64,000 nucleotides of DNA from SBAX01 sp964646605 (GTDB lineage: Bacteria > Planctomycetota > Phycisphaerae > UBA1845), in contig CAZYEX010000063.1 in assembly GCA_964646605.1 (NCBI GenBank), positions 1 through 64,000 on the forward strand. The letters run 5' to 3'. Each line of letters starts with the position of its first letter. The first letter of the stretch is position 1. The position numbers and the translations under genes were made by a program. Below the pieces are notes generated by a model, which was not told the DNA's origin, did not search any database, and was given only the letters and a program-made list of their open reading frames with translations. Shown in pieces: positions 50,994 through 58,650 of this stretch.

Positions 50994-51617
50994 ATGCGAA
51001 TTCTCATCACCGCCGGACCGACGCGGGAGTACCTCGACCCAGTGCGTTTTCTATCCAACGCCAGCAGCGGCAAGTTCGGGTACGCCATCGCCGCGGCGGC
51101 TGCGAAGCGCGGCCACCAAGTCGAGCTGGTCAGCGGCCCCGTGGGTCTGCCGCCGCCCAAGGGCGTAAAAGTGACACACGTTGTCACGTCGAGGGAGATG
51201 TTCGACGCCGCGGCGAGACTGTTTCCCAAGTGCCACGCGGCGGTCATGGTCGCCGCGGTGTGCGATTACCGGCCCGTCCGCGTCGCCCGCCGCAAACTCT
51301 CTCGTGTTGCGGGAATGACGCTGACCCTGCGTCCCACGCGGGACATTGCCGCCTACCTTGGTCGTCGCAAGGGCAATCGGGCCGTGGTCTCGTTCGCGCT
51401 GGAAGACCGGGAGGGACGGGCCCGAGCCCAGGCCAAGCTGCGTCGAAAACGCAGTTCAGCCATCGTCCTCAACCATCCCTCGACGATCGGCGCCGATCGC
51501 GTGGAAATACAAGTTTGCATGGCCCCTGACCGCTGGTTACCTCGGTTTTGCGGAACCAAGCGCGCCGCGGCGGCCTATTTGGTGGGTTTGTTGGAACGAA
51601 TTTGTAACTCTTCGTAA
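50994..51617 (+). CDS. coaB: phosphopantothenate--cysteine ligase domain protein (CoaB only)
   Basis: A protein of 207 residues. It matches the C-terminal half of bacterial CoaBC (DFP): MRILITAGPTREYLDPVRFLSNASSG, GHQVELVSGP, and AAVCDYRPV. It joins cysteine to 4'-phosphopantothenate in coenzyme A synthesis. The N-terminal flavin-binding CoaC decarboxylase half is absent, so CoaC must be encoded elsewhere. The canonical lysine-rich KIKK segment is replaced by VARRKLSR. The start codon is set by the alignment. Confidence 0.85.
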   Translation: MRILITAGPTREYLDPVRFLSNASSGKFGYAIAAAAAKRGHQVELVSGPVGLPPPKGVKVTHVVTSREMFDAAARLFPKCHAAVMVAAVCDYRPVRVARRKLSRVAGMTLTLRPTRDIAAYLGRRKGNRAVVSFALEDREGRARAQAKLRRKRSSAIVLNHPSTIGADRVEIQVCMAPDRWLPRFCGTKRAAAAYLVGLLERICNSS

Positions 51618-52355
51618 GAACGCAATTTGCACTTTTTCGCACGGGGTTGGGAACATCGGTAAGATTCTTCGCAGGTAGGGCAAACGGTAACGATGTTGGC
51701 GTAGGGAAGGGCCTCGGAATTGTACGTAAGTCGTTTTGCTACAATACTTTATGGCAAAAGCCCGGTCGGCCATGGCGCGGAAACGGCCGCAAGCCTCGGC
51801 TTTTCCAGCGTCCGCGAGCGATTTTCGGGCAAATGTTCAAGGTTCGCGGCGCGCAGCGCCGATTTATCCCAGAGCAGCCCGGTTTGGGCCTGGCGCTTTT
51901 TGCGCTTATTTGGCGTGCGCGGGGCCGGGGCTGGGGAATGGCGAATGTCTTTTTGGAATTTGGCGGTTGACATGGGGTCGCCGATTCCTACAATTCGCCC
52001 GTTGTACCGTTTGGACTGCGCGGTTTGAACCCCGATGGGACAAGCGCAATCCGACGACGCAAGGGTAGGCGACTGCACCGGCGGCTTGGCGCGTGTCGGT
52101 GCGGTAGGAGCCCCCAAATCCGAAATGGTGTTGTGCTATAGCCCGGAACCGACCGAGGTCGTCGCGGCGTATCCGCGGCGGACGTAGAACGTACCGGTTT
52201 GTCTCCGAGGGATCGGCGAGGGTTGGCGGCGGGTCGACGGGAATCGTCGGCCGGGCCGGTCTCGCCGGACTTCGGCGTTTTTTGGGAATGTTCGGTTTTG
52301 AAAAGAGCGTGGGAGACGGATCACGCCAAAGTCTTCTAACTGGAGGTCAAAAGTA
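51618..52355. other. 738-bp region without a supportable gene; probable leader of the S-layer-like gene
   Basis: Frames here are short, Arg/Gly-rich and lack ribosome sites. A TACAAT element near 51738 lies in A/T-rich DNA (TTTTGCTACAATACTTTATG) and could be a promoter. The final bases AACTGGAGGTCAAAAGTA form a good ribosome binding site for 52356. A long untranslated leader is common for abundant surface-layer genes. I searched for but did not find a convincing riboswitch core. Confidence 0.4.
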
Positions 52356-55300
52356 ATGCTAGGTTCAATGGAAATCGGTGAAACGAAACTTGCCACGCTG
52401 CGGCGTGTCGGGGCTCGCTTGGGCACGCTCTGTGGCGTGTTCGGACTTTTGTTCGCCTGTCTCGGGGCGCAGTGCTTCGGCCCGCAGCCGCCGACGGTGG
52501 TGACGTGCACGGCGGATAATGCGGCGACGGAGTGTGACGACGACGATGCTTGCACGACGGACACGTGCGTCATCGCTGCGGACGCGACGGATGGCGAGTG
52601 CGACAACACGGCCGCGTGCGAGGACGATCACTGCACGGACGCCGGTTGCGTGGCATGCATCGCCGCCGATGAGTGCGACGACAGCGTCGATTGCACCACC
52701 GACGCGTGCGGCGCCGACGGGACATGTTCGAGCACGGCTGACAACGCGGCCTGCGACGACACCGACGAGTGCACGGACGATTCGTGCGACGCGGCCACCG
52801 GCTGCGTGAACACGGACATCGACTGCGCCGACACCGTGGCCTGCACGGATGACGGTTGCGACGCGGGCGTTTGCACGCACACCGACAATTGCGCGGTGGG
52901 CAGCGCCTGCAACGAGGACACCGGCCTGTGCGTCCTGGCCTGCGACAGCGCCGACGTCTGCGACGACCTGGATGACTGCACCGACGACGCCTGCGTGAAC
53001 CTCGCGTGCTCGAACACAGCCGTGGATTGCGACGACGGCGTGGCATGCACGGATGACGCCTGCGACGCGGGCGTGTGCGGGAATACCGACAACTGCACGG
53101 CCCCGGAAACCTGCGACACCGCGACGGGTCTGTGTGAGGCTGTTCCGGACTGTGTCGATGATGCGGGTTGTGACGACGGCGTGTTCTGCAACGGCGCCGA
53201 AACGTGCGACGTGGACACAGGCGACTGTGTCGCGGGCACACGGCCTTGTGACGACAACAACGACGATGCTTGCCCGCCGGACGGCGAGGCAACGGAAACC
53301 TGCGCTGAGGGCGACGCCGCCGCGGTATGCACGGCCTGCCCGCCGATCACGCTCGATCTGACGCTGTCGCAGGACAACCTCACGGGCACCACGGGCAACG
53401 ATGTGTTTAGCGCCGCGTTGCTCTTCAACGCTCCGAGCGGGACGCAGGTTGCGTCGCTGCAGACGGGTGACAGCGCCAACGGTTTGGCCGGCGCCGACAT
53501 TCTGAACGCTACGCTCGGCACTCCGGCGACCAACCCGGTCCCGACCACTCTGGCGGGCATCGAGACCATGAACTTCACGGACTTCGGCGGCAACACCATC
53601 AGCGCCGGCGGAGTCAGCGGTGTGGATACGATCAACTCCGTGAACAGCACAGCCACGTTGACGGTCACGGCTCTGCAGGAACTGGCCGATTTCGGTATGT
53701 CGGGCATTACCAACGCGGCCGTAGGGTTGAACCTGACCTTCGGCACGGCGGCGACCACGACCGGCGCGACCGACACGATCACCGGCACGCTGACCAGTTC
53801 GACGGTCGGCACGGTGAACATCACGACGGCTGCGGGCACCACCAACGGCTTCGAAACCGTCGGCCTGGTCAGCAGCGGAACCGCCGCCAACACGCTGACG
53901 ACGTTGACCCAGACGACGGGCACGACGATGGCTACCCTGAACATCTCGGGTGCGCAGGCGCTGACGGCGAATACCGTCCCGAACACGATCCGGACCATCA
54001 ACGGGTCGACGGCGACGGGCGCCTTGACGCTGGGTACGGGAACGACCGTTGCCACCTATGCCACGATCAACACCGCGAACCTCGTGGCGGTGACCGGCGG
54101 TACGGGCAACGACACCCTGATCCTGGCGAACACGTTGGACTCGAATGACTTCACGAGTGGAACGTGCGACCTGGGTGCGGGGACGGACGTGGTGCAGTTG
54201 TCGTTCGGCGCCGACTTCCTGTCGGCCTCGCCGTTCCGGAACACGGAAGAGGCGCGGCTCAACGCGACAGCGGCCGCTGCGGTCAACTTCAATGGGCATA
54301 CCGGCCTCACCACGTTGACCAATGAGGCGGACGGCACAGCCCACGCCTTGACGTTCCAGAACGTTCCCGCGACGGCCAACGTCTTCCCGACGTTGAACTT
54401 CCGCGGCAACAACGGCACGGGCGCCAACCAGACGTTCGACACGGTGACCTACAACGCGGTGGGCAACACGGGTTCGAGCGACTCGCTCACCGTGGCCCTG
54501 GGCAACCGTGGTACGGCGATCAACAGCGGAACCGCGACGACCTTCAGTTTCGCGGCCGGCGGCGGCGCGACGGTAACGCCGGGATTTGAGACGGTCAGCA
54601 TTACGTGCAGCGACGGTCCGTGTACGTTCAGCGGTTTGACGGCGACGACGCTGGTGACCCTGAACGTGACCGGTAGCTCGAACGTAACCCTGGGTACGGT
54701 GGACGCGACGGCCAGCACGGTGCTTGCCGTGAACGCCTCCAACGTGATCGGCAACTTCAGCGCCACGGTGGACGACATCGCCACGGGCGCCAACGTCACG
54801 TTGGGCGTCGGGAACGACACGTTCACCATCGGCGCCGGCAGCACCGGCACCAGCACGTTTAATACGCTGGGCGGTGGAAATGATACCTTTATTGGTGACA
54901 CGAACACCGCCAGTGCCGACACGGTGTCGGCAGGCGACGGGAGTGACAACATCAACGGCGGTCTGGGCATCGACACGGTGACGACCGGCAACGGCTCGGA
55001 CATTGTGGTCTACGATATCGTGCCCGCGGCCGCCAACGCCAAGAGCGTCACCGACTTCACCTCCGGTGCGGGCGGTGACATCCTGCGGTTCGACATCAGT
55101 GCTCTGGCGCTGGCAAGCGCCGGTGCCGAAGACTCGGGCGCGATCGCGGGCCTGAGCGTCAATGACGATATCTTCATCCTCACTGGCGCCGGTCATGCGA
55201 CCGATGCGGCCGCTGAAACGGCCTTGGCGGCGGATGATGATGCGGCTGGTACCATCGTGTATATCTACTTCAACACGACGGACAGCAGCACGCATATTCT

Positions 55301-55424
55301 GTATGACCCAATTGCTGAAACCGACACCCCGTCGGCGGTGCTGCTGGGTCGCTTGACGAACATCACGACGCAAGCGGCGCACGATTTGATCACCACCGCG
55401 GCGAACGTCGATTCGCAGCCGTAG
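52356..55424 (+). CDS. S-layer-like protein: Cys-rich repeats fused to RTX/beta domain
   Basis: A protein of 1022 residues with GGAGGT nine bases before the ATG. A signal segment (LGTLCGVFGLLFACLGAQC) leads to ~270 residues of repeated Asp/Cys modules (DDDDACTTDTC, DDSVDCTTDAC, DDTDECTDDSC). The remaining ~700 residues are Thr/Ala/Gly/Asn-rich beta repeats with IETMNFTDFGGNTI, VTGGTGNDTLILAN and late RTX-type NDTFTIGAG and GDGSDNINGG motifs, resembling bacterial S-layer proteins of the RTX class. Calcium binding by both parts is likely. It ends at the first copy of the terminator repeat. Very low lysine and strong codon regularity suggest high expression. Confidence 0.75.
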   Translation: MLGSMEIGETKLATLRRVGARLGTLCGVFGLLFACLGAQCFGPQPPTVVTCTADNAATECDDDDACTTDTCVIAADATDGECDNTAACEDDHCTDAGCVACIAADECDDSVDCTTDACGADGTCSSTADNAACDDTDECTDDSCDAATGCVNTDIDCADTVACTDDGCDAGVCTHTDNCAVGSACNEDTGLCVLACDSADVCDDLDDCTDDACVNLACSNTAVDCDDGVACTDDACDAGVCGNTDNCTAPETCDTATGLCEAVPDCVDDAGCDDGVFCNGAETCDVDTGDCVAGTRPCDDNNDDACPPDGEATETCAEGDAAAVCTACPPITLDLTLSQDNLTGTTGNDVFSAALLFNAPSGTQVASLQTGDSANGLAGADILNATLGTPATNPVPTTLAGIETMNFTDFGGNTISAGGVSGVDTINSVNSTATLTVTALQELADFGMSGITNAAVGLNLTFGTAATTTGATDTITGTLTSSTVGTVNITTAAGTTNGFETVGLVSSGTAANTLTTLTQTTGTTMATLNISGAQALTANTVPNTIRTINGSTATGALTLGTGTTVATYATINTANLVAVTGGTGNDTLILANTLDSNDFTSGTCDLGAGTDVVQLSFGADFLSASPFRNTEEARLNATAAAAVNFNGHTGLTTLTNEADGTAHALTFQNVPATANVFPTLNFRGNNGTGANQTFDTVTYNAVGNTGSSDSLTVALGNRGTAINSGTATTFSFAAGGGATVTPGFETVSITCSDGPCTFSGLTATTLVTLNVTGSSNVTLGTVDATASTVLAVNASNVIGNFSATVDDIATGANVTLGVGNDTFTIGAGSTGTSTFNTLGGGNDTFIGDTNTASADTVSAGDGSDNINGGLGIDTVTTGNGSDIVVYDIVPAAANAKSVTDFTSGAGGDILRFDISALALASAGAEDSGAIAGLSVNDDIFILTGAGHATDAAAETALAADDDAAGTIVYIYFNTTDSSTHILYDPIAETDTPSAVLLGRLTNITTQAAHDLITTAANVDSQP

Positions 55425-55447
55425 TCTGGTTGCCGAAGTGAAGTAGA

Positions 55448-55519
55448 TCGGGTCATCGACCCGACGAGGTAGAACCAATCGGGGCCCGGTGGGTGTAATG
55501 CTCACCGGGCCTCTTTTTT
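55448..55519 (+). terminator. terminator repeat, copy 1 (after S-layer-like gene)
   Basis: TCGGGTCATCGACCCGACGA, then AGAACCAATCGGG, then hairpin GCCCGGTG-GGTGTAATGCT-CACCGGGC (55484-55510) followed by CTCTTTTTT. This is a textbook intrinsic terminator. Bases 55457-55515 are identical to 56018-56076. Confidence 0.9.
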
Positions 55520-55530
55520 GCGTAAGGGAA

Positions 55531-55559
55531 TTGAATTTGGCGGCTTGGACGTGTAGACT
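55531..55559 (+). promoter_or_regulatory. putative promoter of the hicBA cassette
   Basis: TTGAAT at 55531-55536, a 17-bp spacer, TAGACT at 55554-55559. It lies between terminator copy 1 and the hicB start, 20 bp before the ATG. Confidence 0.55.
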
Positions 55560-55579
55560 GTGGTGAGGCAGGTGCTGTG

Positions 55580-55798
55580 ATGCAAACGAAACGATATACG
55601 GTTAGTGATGGGAAACTGATGCTTGTGCTCAGTGAGGCCGAGGAGGGGGGGTACGTCGTCACCTCCCCGCTTGACCCGGAGTTGATCACCGAAGCGGAGA
55701 CGGTCTACGAAGCATTCGCCAACGCTCGAGATGCGTTGAAAGCGTTGCGCGCCGCCCGAACAAAGCTGGCGCGTGGACGTACGCGATCGACGGGCTGA
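55580..55798 (+). CDS. hicB: HicB-like antitoxin
   Basis: A protein of 72 residues from ATG 55580. It shows the HicB partial RNase-H-like fold pattern: KLMLVLSEAEEGGYVVTSP, then TEAETVYEAFANARDAL, equivalent to the domain seen at 17.3 kb. HicB proteins bind and silence the HicA mRNA interferase and repress their own operon. The order antitoxin-then-toxin is one of the two known. It is the first gene of a promoter-gene-terminator cassette directly behind the S-layer-like gene. Confidence 0.8.
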   Translation: MQTKRYTVSDGKLMLVLSEAEEGGYVVTSPLDPELITEAETVYEAFANARDALKALRAARTKLARGRTRSTG

Positions 55799-55812
55799 CG
55801 GGGGCTCAGCCC

Positions 55813-56001
55813 ATGGATCGGCGTAAGTTTGAACGGCACCTCCGGAGTGCGGGCTGTGTTCTTCACCACCACGGCGCAAAGCACGATGTTTGGATGAACC
55901 CAACCACGCTGGCGTGTGTGCCGGTTCCACGTCATCGAACGCTCAAGCGCGGCACATGCCGTGGCATCTGCCGGATTCTCGGAATACCGTTCCCGAAGTA
56001 G
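55813..56001 (+). CDS. hicA: HicA-like mRNA interferase toxin
   Basis: A protein of 62 residues starting 14 bp after hicB. HicA double-stranded-RNA-binding-like fold: RRKFERHLRSAGCVLHHHG, the catalytic-His region GAKHDVWMNP, VPVPRHRTLKRGTCRGICR, and the final ILGIPFPK. It cleaves mRNA when free of HicB. Its stop lies 16 bp before the part of terminator copy 2 that is identical to copy 1. Confidence 0.82.
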   Translation: MDRRKFERHLRSAGCVLHHHGAKHDVWMNPTTLACVPVPRHRTLKRGTCRGICRILGIPFPK

Positions 56002-56017
56002 AAGCCAGTTGGATGAA

Positions 56018-56076
56018 CGACCCGACGAGGTAGAACCAATCGGGGCCCGGTGGGTGTAATGCTCACCGGGCCTCTT
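56018..56076 (+). terminator. terminator repeat, copy 2 (after hicBA)
   Basis: 59 bp identical to 55457-55515, including the loop sequence GGTGTAATG. After CCTCTT the T-run is broken by CTGCGCG, so termination may be weaker than at copy 1. Confidence 0.85.
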
Positions 56077-56136
56077 CTGCGCGCGCAGCGGTGGTTCTCG
56101 GACCGGGGAAGGCCGTCAGGCGCGCGGTTGGCCGTC

Positions 56137-56165
56137 TTGCCTTCGATCCATGACCAATGTAGGAT
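56137..56165 (+). promoter_or_regulatory. putative promoter of the mazEF-like cassette
   Basis: TTGCCT at 56137-56142, a 17-bp spacer, TAGGAT at 56160-56165. The ATG at 56175 is only 9 bp downstream of the -10, so the transcript would be almost leaderless. Confidence 0.55.
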
Positions 56166-56174
56166 ACGGCCATC

Positions 56175-56411
56175 ATGACCATTGACCTTTCGACGTCCCT
56201 TGAGGAAGAGCTTCGGCGCTTGGCCGGGGTGTCGGGCAAGGACGTGGACGCACTGGTTGGGGAGGCGGTGCGCCAGTACCTGGACGCTACGGCGATTACG
56301 GATGTAAGCTCCGATGACGTCGCGGCGACACAAGCATCTCTGATAGGCGAGTTGGACCGTATCCCTGCATGGTTCAACGGGCAGGAGCGGCCTGCGGATG
56401 AGGGGCGCTGA
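56175..56411 (+). CDS. antitoxin of a MazEF-type module
   Basis: A protein of 78 residues from ATG 56175. The N-terminal part (MTIDLSTSLEEELRRLAGVSG, then DVDALVGEAVRQYLD) is a ribbon-helix-helix-type DNA-binding segment, and the acidic, flexible C-terminus (AWFNGQERPADEGR) would wrap the toxin. It overlaps the toxin start by 14 bp. Assignment rests on the toxin partner and on fold pattern. Confidence 0.65.
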   Translation: MTIDLSTSLEEELRRLAGVSGKDVDALVGEAVRQYLDATAITDVSSDDVAATQASLIGELDRIPAWFNGQERPADEGR

Positions 56412-56727
56412 GGCATGGTGGGCGGAGCTTCCTCCGCCTGTGAAGTCGCGCCCGGTGGTCATTTTGACCCGTAACGCCGTTGTCGATACGATTCATTCTC
56501 TGATTGTCGGATTGGTCACCCGGACCATTCGCGGATTGGACACCGAGGTTTCACTTGGCCGCCGCGAGGGTTCGCCTTGTCCGTGCGTCGCCAGCCTCGA
56601 CAACATTCTTACGATTCCAAGAAGCCGACTTACGCGACAGATGGGCGCCTTATCTCAAGAAAAAACGAAAGAAGTTGACAGGGCGATTATGCATGCCTTG
56701 GGCGTTTCCGAATGGTCAGCCGCGTAG
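56398..56727 (+). CDS. MazF/PemK-like mRNA interferase toxin
   Basis: A protein of 109 residues overlapping the antitoxin gene. It matches the MazF pattern: AEAWWAELPPPVKSRPVVILTRN for the first strands, LIVGLVTRTIRGLDTEVSLG, CVASLDNILTIPRSRL, and the C-terminal helix LSQEKTKEVDRAIMHALGV. MazF endoribonucleases cut single-stranded mRNA at short sequences. The TAG stop lies 3 bp before terminator copy 3. Confidence 0.8.
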   Translation: MRGAEAWWAELPPPVKSRPVVILTRNAVVDTIHSLIVGLVTRTIRGLDTEVSLGRREGSPCPCVASLDNILTIPRSRLTRQMGALSQEKTKEVDRAIMHALGVSEWSAA

Positions 56728-56729
56728 TA

Positions 56730-56797
56730 TCGGGTCATCGACCCGACGAGTAGAAACCAATCGGAGCCCGGTGGGTGTGATGCTCACCGGGCCTCTT
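56730..56797 (+). terminator. terminator repeat, copy 3 (after mazEF-like pair)
   Basis: It keeps the full upstream part TCGGGTCATCGACCCGACGA seen in copy 1, with two small changes in the middle (GAGTAGAAACC, CGGAGCCC), a one-base loop change (GGTGTGATG) and the same stem, then CCTCTTTATGCG. Confidence 0.85.
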
Positions 56798-56841
56798 TAT
56801 GCGACGGGGAGGCGACGGGTTTGTCCTTGTTGATCGTGGAC

Positions 56842-56870
56842 TTGCCAGCCGCGGTTGGGGTACGTAGAAT
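56842..56870 (+). promoter_or_regulatory. putative promoter of the third cassette
   Basis: TTGCCA at 56842-56847, a 17-bp spacer, TAGAAT at 56865-56870. The ATG at 56877 is 6 bp after the -10, which predicts a leaderless transcript. Confidence 0.55.
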
Positions 56871-56876
56871 GAAGGG

Positions 56877-57143
56877 ATGAGACCCGAAGAGCTTCGGCAG
56901 CTTCTCGACCGAAAGCCCTTCGTGCCCATTCGACTTCATTTCAGTGACGGTACAGCCTTCGAGATCCGTCACCCTGAGATGGCGTTTTTGAGCCGCTCCA
57001 CGGTCGAGATCGGTATCTCGGAAAAGGAGGGGGTGCGTATTGCCGACCGGATCATTTACTGCACATTACTGCACATTGTTCGCGTGGAGGACGTAAACGG
57101 GCATCCGACGGAAATGAGCGACGGGCGCGAGGACGGGGCATGA
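56877..57143 (+). CDS. small hypothetical protein, third cassette
   Basis: A protein of 88 residues. It begins MRPEELRQLLDRKPFVPIRL, with HFSDGTAFEIRHPEMAFL next and YCTLLHIVRVEDV near the end: a compact beta-rich protein. I recall similar small proteins as common in planctomycetes but know no function. No toxin-antitoxin partner is present in this cassette. It is bracketed by terminator copies 3 and 4 and has its own promoter. Confidence 0.65.
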   Translation: MRPEELRQLLDRKPFVPIRLHFSDGTAFEIRHPEMAFLSRSTVEIGISEKEGVRIADRIIYCTLLHIVRVEDVNGHPTEMSDGREDGA

Positions 57144-57162
57144 GCCGGCGCCAGTCGGGTAG

Positions 57163-57235
57163 GTCGGGTCACGGACCGGACATGATGTGAAACCAATCGG
57201 GGCCCGGTGGGCATGGTGCTCACCGGGTTCCTTTA
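57163..57235 (+). terminator. terminator repeat, copy 4 (after third cassette)
   Basis: The most diverged copy: TCGGGTCACGGACCGGACAT, AAACCAATCGGGGCCCGG, loop GGGCATGGTGCT, CACCGGGTTCCTTTATGCG. The stem CCCGGTG/CACCGGG is conserved. Confidence 0.8.
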
Positions 57236-57439
57236 TGCGCCCCGCCGGGTGGGTCGGATCTCCGGGTCAGAGCATCGGGCGCGAGCCCGGTGACATTGAC
57301 GTTCGAGGCGTACCGGGCGGTGGTGTGGGCGTGTCCGTGGGCTGGCGCCCACGGCTCTGAGCGTTGGCAGTTGCACGAGCACCCTGGGGTCCGTTGGGCG
57401 TGAGGATTGCCCGGTCGGTGATGCTCGGGTCCAGGGTCG

Positions 57440-58369
57440 CTATTGAGAGCCGCGGGCGGTTGGCGTCTGGGCGTCGCGGATGCCAAATATGTGGCGCGCG
57501 GTTCGGACGATGATGGTCCCGTTGGAGATCGCGGGCGTGGCGGTCTTGACGGTTTGCGCCGCGGCGGGCTCCACGTGTTCGAAGACGAACTTGCCCCCGC
57601 CCTGCGCGACGGTCATGGTTGGGACCTTGTTTCCCACGGTGTGGAACGTGACCTTGATTCCTGGGACCTCCACGGATTGGAACGTGGACTGGTCGCTGAG
57701 GGCGTCGGTGATCGTGGGCCGTCCGGGCACGGTGCCGCCCAAGTTTTCGTTGCCCATAGTGAAGGTGATCTCCATGGGCAGTTGGGCGTTCTTGTAGGTG
57801 CCCGCGTATCGGCGCAGGGTTTGCGGGGCGAGTTTCGCGGCGACCTCGACTTTCGTCTCCGTCGCCCCGGCGCTGCGCAGCAACTCCGCGATTTCGGGGC
57901 GACCGCCGACCTCGGCCTGGGTCAGGGCGGAGGTCAGCGTTTCGGGAGCAAACTTGGCGCCGCCGAGGATCGCCCGCACTGCGTCGGTGTTGCCGCCGCC
58001 GACGGCTTGAGACAGTAGCTCCTCGCCGCCCTCGGCTCCGCGCCGTAACAAACGGCTTACGATCTCCCAATGGTCGTGTTCCGCGGCCCAGGTCAGCGGT
58101 ATGGCTTGGTAGAACCCGTCCTTGACGTTCACTTCGGCGCCGCGTTCCAGAAGCAGCCTGACGACCTCGAGCTGTCCCTTGTCGGCGGCGAAGGAAAGGG
58201 CCGTGGCGCCGTACGTCGTCTTGGCGTTGACGCTCACGCCGGCGTCCAGCGCGGCCTTGACGGCGCTGGCGTCGCCTTTACGCGCTGCCGCCCACAACGT
58301 GTTGTTCGCCGCGTCATCCGCAAACGCGACGACACAGACGCCAAGGACGAACGATCCGACCCACCACAA
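57440..58369 (-). CDS. exported ankyrin-repeat protein with C-terminal DUF3471-like domain
   Basis: About 309 residues. No ATG fits: TTG 58369 gives a signal peptide (LWWVGSFVLGVCVVAFAD), and an ATT or an upstream TTG at 58498 are alternatives. Four to five ankyrin units follow (NTLWAAARKGDASAVKAALD, ATALSFAADKGQLEVVRLLL, IPLTWAAEHDHWEIVSRLL). The last ~115 residues are a beta domain (LRRYAGTYKNAQLPMEITF, VTFHTVGNKVPTMTV) resembling the C-terminal domain of the serine hydrolase at 37.7 kb. Probably a periplasmic binding protein. Confidence 0.75.
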   Translation of the reverse strand: MWWVGSFVLGVCVVAFADDAANNTLWAAARKGDASAVKAALDAGVSVNAKTTYGATALSFAADKGQLEVVRLLLERGAEVNVKDGFYQAIPLTWAAEHDHWEIVSRLLRRGAEGGEELLSQAVGGGNTDAVRAILGGAKFAPETLTSALTQAEVGGRPEIAELLRSAGATETKVEVAAKLAPQTLRRYAGTYKNAQLPMEITFTMGNENLGGTVPGRPTITDALSDQSTFQSVEVPGIKVTFHTVGNKVPTMTVAQGGGKFVFEHVEPAAAQTVKTATPAISNGTIIVRTARHIFGIRDAQTPTARGSQ

Positions 58370-58650
58370 CCTGCAAATGACGCCCCCCCCGTCGGCGCGA
58401 AAACGACGACCGGCTCCCCTGACCCGTGTTCGCTCGCTGCGAGAGGTAACCGTGGCGGCGAACCGTGTCGAGAGTCTGCGGGTGTCGGAGGTCGCCAACG
58501 GCGGGCGGCATGATTTCGGACCTCACCCAGGGGGCGGCAGCCATTCCCCTACCGCCCGGGCGAACCACACAAGGGGCGTTTTGACCGCGTGCGGCTTTGT
58601 ATTCTACACTTTTTTCGATGGTTCTTTTCGACTCGATGTGAGGAACGGTA

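Noticed and set aside
52020..52090. Possible c-di-GMP (GEMM) riboswitch in the leader of the S-layer-like gene (GGGACAAGCGCAATCC, GACGCAAGGG)
   Set aside because: The tetraloop-bearing P1 hairpin that should lie between the two strings is missing, so the resemblance is superficial.
52365..55505. An uninterrupted 1046-codon frame antisense to the S-layer-like gene, plus a further 475-codon frame in another phase
   Set aside because: Its composition is Arg/Val/Gly-rich as expected from the complement of a repetitive Thr/Ala/Asp gene. It has no ribosome site and no domain. Long antisense frames are common in G+C-rich, codon-biased genes.
55448..57235. Integron cassette array
   Set aside because: Small genes separated by ~60-bp palindromic repeats suggested attC sites, but the repeats lack RYYYAAC/GTTRRRY core pairs, end in terminator T-runs, and no integrase is present in the window.
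55448..57235. CRISPR array
   Set aside because: The repeats are only four, are spaced by 0.4-0.7 kb, and the intervals encode genes.
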